DNA of 64,000 nt from Pseudomonas urmiensis (GTDB lineage: Bacteria; Pseudomonadota; Gammaproteobacteria; Pseudomonadales; Pseudomonadaceae): the NCBI RefSeq assembly GCF_014268815.2, contig NZ_JABWRE020000002.1, positions 124,001 through 188,000 of the forward strand, given 5' to 3'. Below are positions 29,571 to 38,319 of the stretch, in pieces. The notes beneath the pieces were generated by a model that saw only the letters and a list, made by a program, of their open reading frames with translations, made no database searches and was not told where the DNA came from. Each line of letters starts with the position of its first letter. Position 1 is the first letter of the stretch. Both the position numbers and the translations under genes were made by a program.

Positions 29571-30049
29571 TGCCCGTCGTCATCTGCTACCGCCACAATG
29601 AACGGCTCGACGCCTTCATTCTCAATGAGCGCTTGCTGCTTGAGGATGTTCCAACTCAACTGGTGCAATTCGACAGTATCGGGCAAACCACCGAAGACCT
29701 TTGCGGCGGCCTTTGCCAGCAACTCAGTGATGCCACCCATCTGATTGGCGTGCTCTCCAGCGAGGGCGCGCAGCAATGGTGGACGGCATGGTTGATGGGC
29801 GCAGCGGTCATGGCCAGTCGGCGGGTCAGCCTGTACCAGAGTGGCGCGCAGTCATTGCCAGAACATCTAGGTAAGTGGCCGGTTATGCGCAGCCGTGAGC
29901 ACATCGAGCTGTTTGTGCGCGCCTACCATGATGAACGGACCTTTGAGCGGGCGATGTCGCTGCCACCGGTGCGTTTGCACAGTGTCGACCGGAGTAATGC
30001 GGATTTCTTTCATGCCGATCTCAAGGCCAAGATTCGGCGGGGCTTTTGA
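29570..30049 (+). CDS. Hypothetical protein with TIR-like domain
   Basis: A 159-aa cytosolic protein with no signal peptide. The first 90 residues resemble a bacterial TIR fold: VVICYRHNERLDAFIL corresponds to the strand-A box, followed by THLIGVLSSEGAQQWWTAWLMGAAV in the position of the typical S-x-W-[CW]-x-x-E segment. In active NAD-cleaving TIR domains the last residue of that segment is Glu; here it is W74. The rest (HIELFVRAYHDERTF) is unassigned. A strong AAGGAGG lies 9 bp before the ATG. It lies alone between rsgA and convergent motBA. The TIR assignment is by eye and tentative. Confidence 0.55.
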   Translation: MPVVICYRHNERLDAFILNERLLLEDVPTQLVQFDSIGQTTEDLCGGLCQQLSDATHLIGVLSSEGAQQWWTAWLMGAAVMASRRVSLYQSGAQSLPEHLGKWPVMRSREHIELFVRAYHDERTFERAMSLPPVRLHSVDRSNADFFHADLKAKIRRGF

Positions 30050-30052
30050 ATG

Positions 30053-30077
30053 AAGTGGGGCGCTTAGCGCCCCACTT
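30053..30077. terminator. Hairpin between the TIR-like gene and motB
   Basis: AAGTGGGGCGC and GCGCCCCACTT form a perfect 11-bp stem with a TTA loop between convergent genes. U-tracts are short on both strands, but the stem is strong enough to end both transcripts. Confidence 0.55.
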
Positions 30078-30081
30078 GCCC

Positions 30082-31089
30082 TTATTCCTTGGGCTCATCC
30101 ATCTTCAATGTGCCATCTTCGAAGATGTTCAGCTTCTGGCGCAACTCGCGAGGCTGCATCAGCTCGGCGGCTGCTCCAGGCGCTGCTGGCGCCGCAGCGC
30201 CAGGGGCGGCTGGCGCTGCCGGTGGTGCCTCAGGCGTACCCTGCTCGCCTTCGATGTTACGCTGGGCCTTCTTGGTCAAGACGATGATATCGATGCGCCG
30301 GTTGACCGGGTTGAACGGATCCTTGCGATCGAACAGCGACGACGAGGCATAACCGACCACGCGCGCCACCTGATCATCCGGATAACCACCCGCCACCAGT
30401 GCCCGCCGCGCAGCGTTGGCACGGTTGGCCGACAGCTCCCAGTTACCGAACTCCCCAGCGCCGGCATACGGTTTGGCATCGGTGTGGCCGCTGACGCTGA
30501 TCTTGTTCGGCACCGCCTTGATGGTGTCGGCCATGGCCAGCAGGATGTCTTCGAAGTACGGCTGCAAGCGTGCGCTGCCGATATCGAACATCGGCCGGTT
30601 CTCGGCATCCATGATCTGGATGCGCAGGCCGTCCTGGGTGATCTCGAACAGGATCTGGTCCTTGAACTTCTGCAGCTGCGGGTTTTCCTCGACCTTGTTC
30701 TGCAACTCTTGCAGGAGCAGGTTCAAACGCTCCTTCTCGACCTGCTCGGCCATGGTCTCGACCTGGTCCTTGTCCAACTGAATGCTGGTGTCAGGGGTCG
30801 GCTCGGACTTTTCTTCTGGGTTGATGGTCTTTTCTGGCGCCAGCTGCGGCGAGCCGCCCAGGTCGATGACGTAGGGCGTGCCGCTTTCAGAGAAGCCAAT
30901 CGGATCCTTGAAGTAGCCGGCAATGGCGATCTTCTGCTCAGGTGTGGCGGTCGACAGCAACCACAGCACCAGGAAGAACGCCATCATCGCCGTGGCGAAG
31001 TCGGCGAAGGCGATCTTCCAGGCGCCGCCGTGGTGCCCGCCACCAAAGCGCTTGACGCGCTTGATGATTATCGGCTGATTGTTTTCCAT
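30082..31089 (-). CDS. motB: Flagellar motor stator protein MotB
   Basis: A 335-aa stator subunit. The cytoplasmic N-terminus is followed by one transmembrane helix with the proton-accepting aspartate (WKIAFADFATAMMAFFLVLWLL). A periplasmic linker and a C-terminal OmpA-like peptidoglycan-binding domain follow (VSGHTDAKPYAG and NWELSANRANAARRAL). An Ala/Pro-rich stretch (about residues 285-312) precedes the end. It is 3 bp after motA. Gene order (orn, rsgA, motB, motA) matches the MotAB stator locus of P. aeruginosa rather than MotCD. Confidence 0.97.
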   Translation of the reverse strand: MENNQPIIIKRVKRFGGGHHGGAWKIAFADFATAMMAFFLVLWLLSTATPEQKIAIAGYFKDPIGFSESGTPYVIDLGGSPQLAPEKTINPEEKSEPTPDTSIQLDKDQVETMAEQVEKERLNLLLQELQNKVEENPQLQKFKDQILFEITQDGLRIQIMDAENRPMFDIGSARLQPYFEDILLAMADTIKAVPNKISVSGHTDAKPYAGAGEFGNWELSANRANAARRALVAGGYPDDQVARVVGYASSSLFDRKDPFNPVNRRIDIIVLTKKAQRNIEGEQGTPEAPPAAPAAPGAAAPAAPGAAAELMQPRELRQKLNIFEDGTLKMDEPKE

Positions 31090-31092
31090 GAC

Positions 31093-31944
31093 TCAGCGAC
31101 CGCGAACCGCTTGTTCCAGCTCGGCGAAGCTCGGACGGTGCTTGGGATAGAGCACCTTGCGCCCGAATTCGACGGCCAGCGATGGCGGCATGCCAGAGGC
31201 CGAAGCAACCAGCGAAGCCTTGATCGCCTCGTACAGGTTGACCTCTTCCTTGGCGTCGTGCGCCAGGCAGGTGGCCAGGGGGCCGAAGAAGCCGTAGGCA
31301 GCCAGAATACCGAAGAAGGTACCGACCAGTGCCGCACCCACGTGCAGGCCGATCGAGGCCTGGTCGCCTTCACCCAGCGAGGCCATGGTCACGACGATAC
31401 CCAGTACCGCGGCGACGATACCGAAACCAGGCATGCCGTCGGCGATGCCGGTCACCGCATGGGAGGGGTGATCGAGTTCTTCCTTCATGCTCAGCAGCTC
31501 CATGTCGAACAAGCCTTCGAGCTCGTGCGGGGCCATGTTGCCGGTGGACATGATGCGCAGGTAATCGCAGATGAACGCGGTCATGCGCTCATCACCCAGC
31601 ACTGCAGGGTATTTAGCGAAGATCGGGCTGGCCGCAGCGTCTTCGATATCGCTCTCGATTGCCATCATGCCTTCACGACGGCTCTTGTTGAGGATCTCGT
31701 AAACCAGGCCAAGCACCTCCAGATAGAAGGTGTGGGAGAAGCGCGAGCCGAACATCTTCATCGACTTCTTGATCACATGCATGGTCATGTAACCAGGGTT
31801 GGCCTGCAGGAACGCGCCAAAGGCCGCACCGCCGATGATCAGCACTTCGAACGGCTGGATCAGCGCCGCGATCTTGCCGTGGGAGAGTACGTAGCCGCCG
31901 AGCACGCTCGCGAATACGACGATGATGCCGATAATTTTAGCCAT
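31093..31944 (-). CDS. motA: Flagellar motor stator protein MotA
   Basis: A 283-aa four-transmembrane proton-channel subunit. The segments MAKIIGIIVVFASVLGGYVLSHG and PGFGIVAAVLGIVVTMASLGEGD, plus the cytoplasmic charged loop that contacts FliG, are typical. It is the first gene of motAB, with a recognisable FliA promoter 65 bp upstream. Confidence 0.97.
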   Translation of the reverse strand: MAKIIGIIVVFASVLGGYVLSHGKIAALIQPFEVLIIGGAAFGAFLQANPGYMTMHVIKKSMKMFGSRFSHTFYLEVLGLVYEILNKSRREGMMAIESDIEDAAASPIFAKYPAVLGDERMTAFICDYLRIMSTGNMAPHELEGLFDMELLSMKEELDHPSHAVTGIADGMPGFGIVAAVLGIVVTMASLGEGDQASIGLHVGAALVGTFFGILAAYGFFGPLATCLAHDAKEEVNLYEAIKASLVASASGMPPSLAVEFGRKVLYPKHRPSFAELEQAVRGR

Positions 31945-32008
31945 AGGTTCAAAGCACTTGCTGTCGTGGTCAGGGTCGGGGACGGGAGCTTTAAAACTCT
32001 TCTTCTAC

Positions 32009-32035
32009 TTATCGGCAGAACTGCGCCAGACTATA
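32009..32035 (-). promoter_or_regulatory. FliA (sigma-28) promoter of motAB
   Basis: On the minus strand TATA (32032-32035), exactly 15 bp, then GCCGATAA (32009-32016). The -10 matches the FliA consensus at all eight positions and the -35 at three of four. Confidence 0.8.
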
Positions 32036-32074
32036 GCCACTCAAAGCGAAAAGCCAGTTTGGACTGATGTCAAA

Positions 32075-33610
32075 ATGCCAATTGAAGCCAAGGTACCAGG
32101 TCAGATTCCGCGCACCCTCGATGGCTGGATAAAGCTGCTCGACAGCGTCCGCCTGCCGGTGCCGAAAGAAAGCCACGACCGTGTTTTAGCCGCAATCAAT
32201 GACAGCCGTAGGTCCCTGCGCGAAATCGCCGAACTGATGCAGGACAGCCCGGCCCTGGTGCTTTGCGTGATGCGTGAGGCCAATCATCCAGCCAATGCCA
32301 GCCAGGCCGAGCCCGCCGAAAGCCTTGAGGTGGCCGTCAACCGCCTGGGCCTGGAGCGTACCGCCCAGTTGCTGACGCGCCTGCCCGCGCTGCCGGGCGA
32401 CGACATCCCACCAGTGCTGCGCCAATTTCTACTGATCAGCCAACACGCCTCGCAGCAGGCCAGCGGCCTGTTCGCCAGCCGCCTGGCTCGACTGTGGCAG
32501 GAAATCCACTGGGGTAGCCTGTTGTTCCTGTCGCCGCTGTGGCCATTGGCCCTGAGCCACCCCAAGCTGCTGGACGCCTGGGAGCTGCGGGTGATCCACA
32601 AGGGTGAAGATGCCACCGAAGTCGAACAGGAGCTGTTCGGGGTCCGCATCATGGAGTTGTGCCAAGCCGTTGCCAGTCACTGGCGCCTGCCCGAGTGGGT
32701 GACCCAGGGCTATCGCTTGCTGACCAGCGAACGCGAGTTGCTCGCCCAAGTACTGAACATCGCCCGCGAACCCGACAGCCTCACCCAGCAACACCGGCTG
32801 GATGAAGAGCCCGGCCTGCGCCGCTGGTTCAACCAGCCGGCCAACACCGTGCTACTGGCCAACGGCCTGGCCCTGGCCGCCCAGGTTGGCTGGGACAACC
32901 CGCACCTGCTGCGCTGGCAATTGCTGACTGCGCTGTATTTGCAAACCAGCCTCGATGACGTGCAGCAGCAGGTCCACCAACAAGCGGCGGCCAGCGCCCG
33001 CCACCATGCGCGCCACGCCCTGTTCCACCCAGCCGAAGCGCTGATCTGGCCGTGGCAGCAACGCCGGCCGCACCCCGACATGCTCACCCCGCCGCCGCCG
33101 CCCAGTGAAGACCTGGTCCGCTGGCGTAAGCTGTGCAGTGAACTGTTGGCCCAGCCAAGCCCTTTCAGCAACGCCGTGCACCTGGCTAGCCAGGCCTGCG
33201 AAGCGCTGTTGGCCTGCGGCATGCAGCGGATCATGCTACTGATGCACGATAAGCCCAATGACGCTTTGCTCGTGCAACAAGCGGCTGGTTTGCCCAGTGA
33301 AGCCGCAGCCCTGAACTTGCCAGTAGCCCAAAACAAACTGTTACAGCGCTTGACCAGTCAGGCCGGACAGCTGCGCCTGACCCCGGACAACCATGCGCAG
33401 TTTTCTGCCCTGCTGCCCGCAGCACTACGCGCGTTGTTCCGCAGCGAGCACCTACTGCTGCGCTCGCTGGCCGTCGATGGCCAGGTACTGATGCTGATGA
33501 TTGCCGACCAGGGCGGTAAGCCGCTGGCTGATGTCGGTGTGCAAGCCTTTGGCAAAACCGCGCAGTGCGTAGAGCGTGCCCTGGCCACCTTCAGCAAGCC
33601 CAATCGTTAA
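32075..33610 (+). CDS. HDOD-domain signalling protein
   Basis: A 511-aa cytosolic protein. The N-terminal 210 residues form an HDOD domain (MPIEAKVPGQIPRTLDGW, LREIAELMQDSPALVLCVMREANHP, then LEVAVNRLGLERTAQLL), a catalytically silent relative of HD phosphodiesterases. The C-terminal part (about 330-505) resembles a GAF-like sensor (RIMLLMHDKPNDALLV) but is not clearly assignable. The start was set at MPIEAKVPGQ because the longer frame overlaps the motA promoter region. It sits divergent from motA, the position of PA4955-type proteins in P. aeruginosa. A role in motility or c-di-GMP-linked behaviour is only suggested by the context. Confidence 0.85.
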   Translation: MPIEAKVPGQIPRTLDGWIKLLDSVRLPVPKESHDRVLAAINDSRRSLREIAELMQDSPALVLCVMREANHPANASQAEPAESLEVAVNRLGLERTAQLLTRLPALPGDDIPPVLRQFLLISQHASQQASGLFASRLARLWQEIHWGSLLFLSPLWPLALSHPKLLDAWELRVIHKGEDATEVEQELFGVRIMELCQAVASHWRLPEWVTQGYRLLTSERELLAQVLNIAREPDSLTQQHRLDEEPGLRRWFNQPANTVLLANGLALAAQVGWDNPHLLRWQLLTALYLQTSLDDVQQQVHQQAAASARHHARHALFHPAEALIWPWQQRRPHPDMLTPPPPPSEDLVRWRKLCSELLAQPSPFSNAVHLASQACEALLACGMQRIMLLMHDKPNDALLVQQAAGLPSEAAALNLPVAQNKLLQRLTSQAGQLRLTPDNHAQFSALLPAALRALFRSEHLLLRSLAVDGQVLMLMIADQGGKPLADVGVQAFGKTAQCVERALATFSKPNR

Positions 33611-33657
33611 GCCTTACGCTACAATCGCCCCCTCACGTTCCACCCTGGAGACTGTGG

Positions 33658-34467
33658 ATGACTGACTTTTCCGGCTTGCCGCTGGTGATCGAACCGGCTG
33701 ACTTGCTGTCGCGCCTGGATTCGCCACAGCTGATCCTGGTCGATCTGACCAGTGCCAACCGTTATGGCAGCGGGCACATTCCCGGCGCTCGCTTCGTCGA
33801 CCCCAAGCGCACTCAGCTTGGCCAGCCGCCGGCCCCCGGCCTGCTGCCGGCACGTGCCGACCTGGAAAAACTGTTCGGCGAACTCGGCCACCGCGATGAC
33901 GCCGTTTACGTGGTGTACGACGACGAGGGCGGCGGCTGGGCTGGGCGCTTCATCTGGCTGCTGGATGTCATTGGCCATAGCAAGTATCACTACCTCAATG
34001 GTGGTATCCAGGCATGGCCGGCTGACAAGTTGTCCACCGACGTGCCGGCCAGCGCTGGCGGCCCGCTGAGCCTGACCTTGCATGCCGAACCCACCGCCAC
34101 CCGCGAATACCTGCAAAGCCGCCTGGGCGCTGCCGACCTGGCCATCTGGGACGCCCGCGCGCCCAGCGAATACCGCGGCGAGAAGGTCTTGGCGGCCAAA
34201 GGCGGACATATCCCTGGCGCGGTCAACTTCGAGTGGACCGCCGGCATGGACATGAATGACCATCTGCGCATTCGCAAGGACATGGCCGAGATCCTCCAGA
34301 ACCTGGGCATCACCCCGGACAAGGAAGTGATCACCCACTGCCAGACCCATCACCGCTCCGGTTTTACCTACCTGGTGGCTAAATCCCTCGGCTACCCACG
34401 GGTCAAGGCCTACGCCGGCTCCTGGGGCGAATGGGGTAACCATCCGGACACGCCTGTAGACGTTTAA
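33658..34467 (+). CDS. rhdA: Thiosulfate sulfurtransferase (rhodanese)
   Basis: A 269-aa two-domain rhodanese. The inactive N-terminal domain (about residues 1-130) is followed by the catalytic C-terminal domain with the persulfide cysteine in THCQTHHRSGF. The six-residue active loop CQTHHR is that of Azotobacter vinelandii RhdA. It transfers sulfane sulfur from thiosulfate to cyanide or other thiol acceptors. A possible -10 TACAAT lies at 33620-33625. Psd follows after 9 bp. Confidence 0.95.
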   Translation: MTDFSGLPLVIEPADLLSRLDSPQLILVDLTSANRYGSGHIPGARFVDPKRTQLGQPPAPGLLPARADLEKLFGELGHRDDAVYVVYDDEGGGWAGRFIWLLDVIGHSKYHYLNGGIQAWPADKLSTDVPASAGGPLSLTLHAEPTATREYLQSRLGAADLAIWDARAPSEYRGEKVLAAKGGHIPGAVNFEWTAGMDMNDHLRIRKDMAEILQNLGITPDKEVITHCQTHHRSGFTYLVAKSLGYPRVKAYAGSWGEWGNHPDTPVDV

Positions 34468-34476
34468 GGAAATTCA

Positions 34477-35340
34477 ATGAAATCCCGCTTGTTCATCATC
34501 AGCCAGTACCTGCTGCCGCACCATTTGCTGTCGCGGCTGGCCGGTTGCATTGCCGAGTGCCGTGCGCGCTGGTTCAAGAATGCCTTCACCGCCTGGTTCG
34601 CCAAGCGCTATCAGGTCGACATGTCCGAAGCGCTGGTCGAAGACCTGAGCGCCTACGAGCACTTCAACGCCTTCTTCACCCGCGCCCTCAAGCCCGGTGC
34701 CCGCCCGTTGGATGAAACGCCAGGCGCCATCCTGTGTCCGGCAGACGGTGCAGTGAGCCAGCTCGGCCCGATTGAGCATGGCCGCATCTTCCAGGCCAAG
34801 GGCCACGGCTACAGCGCGCTGGAGCTGCTGGGCGGTGACCCGGCCCTGGCCGCGCCGTTCATGGGCGGTGAGTTCGCCACCATCTACCTGTCGCCCAAAG
34901 ACTACCACCGCGTGCACATGCCGCTGGCCGGTACCTTGCGCGAGATGGTCTATGTGCCGGGTCGCCTGTTCTCGGTCAACCAGACCACCGCGGAAAACGT
35001 TCCAGAGTTGTTCGCTCGTAATGAGCGTGTGGTCTGCCTGTTCGACACCGAGCGCGGGCCAATGGCCGTTGTGCTGGTAGGGGCGATGATCGTGGCCTCG
35101 ATCGAAACCGTCTGGGCGGGCCTGGTCACGCCACCGAAGCGTGAGCTGAAGACCTTCCGTTATGACGAAGCCAGCCGGGCACCGATTCATTTGGAGAAAG
35201 GTGCTGAATTGGGCCGCTTCAAGCTGGGTTCGACGGCGATCGTGCTGTTCGGGCCAGAGCAGGTGAAGTGGGCCGAGAGCTTGGGTGCTGGGTCGGCAGT
35301 GCGCATGGGCCAGCAATTGGCTGTGCCTAGCCAAGCCTGA
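34477..35340 (+). CDS. psd: Phosphatidylserine decarboxylase
   Basis: A 287-aa proenzyme that makes phosphatidylethanolamine in the inner membrane. The self-cleavage site LGST is present in [13 protein letters not shown], where the serine becomes the pyruvoyl cofactor of the small alpha chain. Upstream, [12 protein letters not shown] and [12 protein letters not shown] carry the conserved Asp-His elements. It is co-directional with rhdA and ends in a bidirectional terminator. Confidence 0.97.
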   Translation: MKSRLFIISQYLLPHHLLSRLAGCIAECRARWFKNAFTAWFAKRYQVDMSEALVEDLSAYEHFNAFFTRALKPGARPLDETPGAILCPADGAVSQLGPIEHGRIFQAKGHGYSALELLGGDPALAAPFMGGEFATIYLSPKDYHRVHMPLAGTLREMVYVPGRLFSVNQTTAENVPELFARNERVVCLFDTERGPMAVVLVGAMIVASIETVWAGLVTPPKRELKTFRYDEASRAPIHLEKGAELGRFKLGSTAIVLFGPEQVKWAESLGAGSAVRMGQQLAVPSQA

Positions 35341-35353
35341 CCGTAGCGCAAAG

Positions 35354-35392
35354 AAAAGGCCCCGCATGACATCAGTCATGCGGGGCCTTTTT
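35354..35392. terminator. Bidirectional terminator between psd and serB
   Basis: AAAAGGCCCCGCATGAC, an ATCA loop and GTCATGCGGGGCCTTTTT form a long perfect stem. The A run and T run allow termination from either direction. Confidence 0.92.
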
Positions 35393-35432
35393 CATTTTTA
35401 GGGCCGCAAAGCGGCCCCATTACAGTATCGGA

Positions 35433-36647
35433 TCAGCCGCGAGCGTCGCGATCGCGCAAGCCAAGCAGATACAGCACGCCATCCAAGCCGAGGGTAGAAA
35501 TCGCCTGTTTGGCCGACTGACGCACCAGCGGCTTGGCGCGGAAGGCAACCCCCAGCCCCGCCAGCGACAGCATCGGCAAATCATTGGCGCCGTCGCCCAC
35601 GGCAATAGTCTGTGCCAGTTGCAGGCCTTCCTTGCTCGCCAGCTCCTGCAGCAGATCAGCCTTGCGCTGCGCGTCGACGATCGGCTCGATGGCCACGCCA
35701 GTCACCTTGCCATCGACCACTTCCAGCTCGTTGGCAAACACATAGTCGATACCCAGGCGCGCCTGCACTTGCTTGGCAAAATAGGTGAAGCCGCCCGACA
35801 GAATCGCTGTCTTATAGCCCAGACGCTTGAGCTCGGCGAACAGGTTCTCAGCACCTTCAGTCAGCCGCAGCGAGGCGCCGATCTCATCCAGCACGCCCAC
35901 GTCGAGGCCCTTGAGCAGCGCCATCCGCTCTTTGAAGCTGGCGCGGAAATCCAACTCGCCGCGCATCGCCCGCTCGGTGATCGCGGCCACTTGCTCGCCG
36001 ACGCCGGCAGCCTTGGCCAACTCGTCGATCACTTCGGCCTCGATCAGGGTCGAGTCCATGTCGAACACTGCCAGGCGACGGTTGCGACGGAACAGGTCGT
36101 CCTTCTGGAAGGCGATATCCACCGCCAGCTCTTGCGACAGGGCGAAGAACTCAGCACGCAGGGCCTGGGCATCGCTCGGCTCACCGCGTACGGAAATTTC
36201 CAGGCAAGCCTTGCCCTTCTCTGTTGGCGCATCCAGCACCACCCGGGCGGACAGGCGCTCGATCCGCTCGATGGTCAGGCCATACTGGCTGATCACCGCA
36301 CTGACCCGCTGCAGTTGCTCGGGGGTGACCTTGCGGCTGAGCAGGGTGACAATCTGCCGGGCCTCGCCCTGGCTGTCGGCCCAATGCTGGTAATCGGCCT
36401 CGGAAATCGGCGTGTAACGCGCTTGCAGGTTGAGCTCGTGGGCCTTGGCTTGCACGCTCTGCAGCAGCTGAGTGGCCACTTCGTTGTCAGGAATGTCGAC
36501 CAGAATGCCGAACGACAAGGTGCCGTGCATGACCGCCAGGCCGATGTCGAGGATGTTCACACCGCCCTGGAGCAGGACGCCGGTGATGGCGGCAGTGAGA
36601 CCGGGACGGTCCTCACCGGTGATGTTGATCAGGACGATTTCGCGCAC
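35433..36647 (-). CDS. serB: Phosphoserine phosphatase SerB
   Basis: Dephosphorylates L-phosphoserine in the last step of serine synthesis. The 404-aa protein has two N-terminal ACT-like domains (starting REIVLINITGEDRPGLTAAI) and a HAD-type C-terminal domain with the catalytic DxDxT motif in AVFDMDSTLIEAEV, then ILSGGFTYFA and VGDGANDLPML. The start chosen is a GTG with GGAG seven bases upstream; an ATG 33 bp further out (36680) has none. Convergent with psd, divergent from the HAMP protein. Confidence 0.95.
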   Translation of the reverse strand: MREIVLINITGEDRPGLTAAITGVLLQGGVNILDIGLAVMHGTLSFGILVDIPDNEVATQLLQSVQAKAHELNLQARYTPISEADYQHWADSQGEARQIVTLLSRKVTPEQLQRVSAVISQYGLTIERIERLSARVVLDAPTEKGKACLEISVRGEPSDAQALRAEFFALSQELAVDIAFQKDDLFRRNRRLAVFDMDSTLIEAEVIDELAKAAGVGEQVAAITERAMRGELDFRASFKERMALLKGLDVGVLDEIGASLRLTEGAENLFAELKRLGYKTAILSGGFTYFAKQVQARLGIDYVFANELEVVDGKVTGVAIEPIVDAQRKADLLQELASKEGLQLAQTIAVGDGANDLPMLSLAGLGVAFRAKPLVRQSAKQAISTLGLDGVLYLLGLRDRDARG

Positions 36648-36718
36648 AACCTGGCTCCGACTTCGATGAAAAATGCGCATTCTACCGATTTTCCATGACT
36701 ATCGGGCGCCGCTGATAC

Positions 36719-36747
36719 TTTGCCGACAAATCCCGGCTCGCTATACT
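36719..36747 (+). promoter_or_regulatory. Promoter of the HAMP/acidic-linker membrane protein gene
   Basis: TTTGCC (36719-36724), 17 bp, TATACT (36742-36747). It lies 36 bp before the GTG start. Confidence 0.55.
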
Positions 36748-36782
36748 GCGCAGCACTTTCTCGCCATAAAGAGCCGCGCTCT

Positions 36783-38246
36783 GTGAACCGGCCCACGCCA
36801 GTTAAACCCGATAACTTCTTCCTGATGATCTTCCGTGCCCTGCGCCAGCGTCGCGTTCCCCTGGCACTGCGTATCGCCAGCACCAACATTTTCCTGGTGG
36901 CGCTGGCGCTGGTGATCTATGCCTGCGTGATGGGCCTGCAGTTCAAGCAGGCCATGCACGAGCAGGCCGATGCGCTCGGCCAGAGCCTGACCATCCAGAC
37001 CGCTACCTCGGCTACCGAGCTGCTGGTGTCCAACGACATCCTCAGCCTCAACGTGCTGCTGGGCAACCTGGTGAAGAACCCACTGGTGGCCCACGCGGCG
37101 ATCTACAGCGTCGACAACCGCATCCTCGCCGAGGCCGGCCAACGGCCGAAAAACAGCCTGCTGGGTGAGGCCGAAGGCCTCTATCAGACCAAGATCACCT
37201 TCCAGGATGTCACTGCCGGGCAACTGCGCATCAGCCTGGACATGAGCCAATTCCAGCAGCCCATGCTGATCAGCCTGCAAAGCATGGGCATTCTGGCGGC
37301 AATCCTGCTGGCGCTGGCGCTGACCTTGAGCCTGCGCCTGGGCCGCTTCATCTCCACTCCGCTGTTGCAACTGCGGGTCTGGCTACGTGATCCGCACCCC
37401 TATACCCCGGCGATCGATCGCCAGGACGAAATCGGCGATATCGCCCGTCAATTGCATGCCCGCCTTGCCCCTCCTCCTCCACCAGAACCGGAGGAGGAAG
37501 AGGAAGACGACGACGAAGCGTTCGACGATTTGCACGATACCCCTGTCGTCGCCAAAGCTGCGCCACGGGCAAAAGTGGCAGCGCATGATGACGACGAAGA
37601 CGATGAAGCCTTTGCGGGCCTGATCGACATCGAAGAGCCGCGCGCCAAACCTGCGCCGGTCGAGTCTGACGAGCCGCAATACACCGCCGTGCTCGCCGTG
37701 CAGCTGGGCTCGCAGGAGCAACTGCGGCGCCTGCCACGCACCCGCCTGACCGAGCTGCTGGAACGCTACACCGACTGCCTGGAACAGGCGGCATCGCTGT
37801 ATGAGGGCGAAACCCACACCCTCAACGATGGCAGCACCTTGCTGCTGTTCCACAGCCGCGACAGCGGCGAGGACTACCTGACCAACGCTATCTGCTGCGG
37901 CGAGCTGCTGCGCGCCCTGGGCCATGCCCTGCAAATTGAAGTGGCGGACAGCGGGATTACCCTGCAGCTGCAATTGGGCCTGGTGTTGGCCGATGACCTG
38001 CAAGGCCTGGAGCAGGTCGATTTGCTGATGGCGGAGAAAGCCCAGGACGCCTTGGCGCTGTCGCAGCACAGCCGCAACCTGCTGCTGGTAGAGCGCCAGA
38101 TCAGTGATGACGCCCTGGTTCGTCAGCGCGCGCGTATCCGCCCGATTGCCAGCCCTGAAGGGGCTTGCTGCGTGGAGCGCCTGATGGAGCCATATCCGTC
38201 GATGCTGGAGCGGCAGTTGGCGCGGATGCACGAGCGGCGCGCCTGA
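36783..38246 (+). CDS. Membrane HAMP protein with acidic linker and degenerate cyclase-like C-terminus
   Basis: A 487-aa inner-membrane protein of unknown function. Transmembrane segment 1 is at about residues 31-52. A periplasmic loop of about 110 residues (VSNDILSLNVLLGNLVKN) follows, then transmembrane segment 2 at about 162-187 and a HAMP-like region to about 229. A strongly acidic Pro/Glu/Asp linker spans about 230-300. The last 190 residues look like a worn class III nucleotide-cyclase fold: YTAVLAVQLG occupies the first metal-binding strand but lacks its Asp, while YEGETHTLNDGSTLLLF parallels the second site. The start is a GTG with AAGAG upstream; ATG alternatives lie inside. It is divergent from serB. 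Confidence 0.7.
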   Translation: MNRPTPVKPDNFFLMIFRALRQRRVPLALRIASTNIFLVALALVIYACVMGLQFKQAMHEQADALGQSLTIQTATSATELLVSNDILSLNVLLGNLVKNPLVAHAAIYSVDNRILAEAGQRPKNSLLGEAEGLYQTKITFQDVTAGQLRISLDMSQFQQPMLISLQSMGILAAILLALALTLSLRLGRFISTPLLQLRVWLRDPHPYTPAIDRQDEIGDIARQLHARLAPPPPPEPEEEEEDDDEAFDDLHDTPVVAKAAPRAKVAAHDDDEDDEAFAGLIDIEEPRAKPAPVESDEPQYTAVLAVQLGSQEQLRRLPRTRLTELLERYTDCLEQAASLYEGETHTLNDGSTLLLFHSRDSGEDYLTNAICCGELLRALGHALQIEVADSGITLQLQLGLVLADDLQGLEQVDLLMAEKAQDALALSQHSRNLLLVERQISDDALVRQRARIRPIASPEGACCVERLMEPYPSMLERQLARMHERRA

Positions 38247-38273
38247 GGCCAGCTAAACATCCCAATCGGCCGG

Positions 38274-38311
38274 CCACAAAAAAGCCCGCATCTCTGCGGG
38301 CTTTTTTGTGG
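38274..38311. terminator. Strong bidirectional terminator
   Basis: CCACAAAAAAGCCCGCA, loop TCTC, TGCGGGCTTTTTTGTGG: a 17-bp perfect stem with A and T runs, between convergent genes. Confidence 0.95.
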
Positions 38312-38319
38312 CTGGAAGA

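Noticed and set aside
29570..30049. Defence (Thoeris-like) TIR system
   Set aside because: No NAD-sensing effector or other defence gene is adjacent, the catalytic Glu position seems lost, and the locus is a conserved housekeeping one.
30046..32067. 673-aa open frame antisense to motA and motB
   Set aside because: Opposite strand of two intact stator genes and runs through a terminator hairpin and the FliA promoter.
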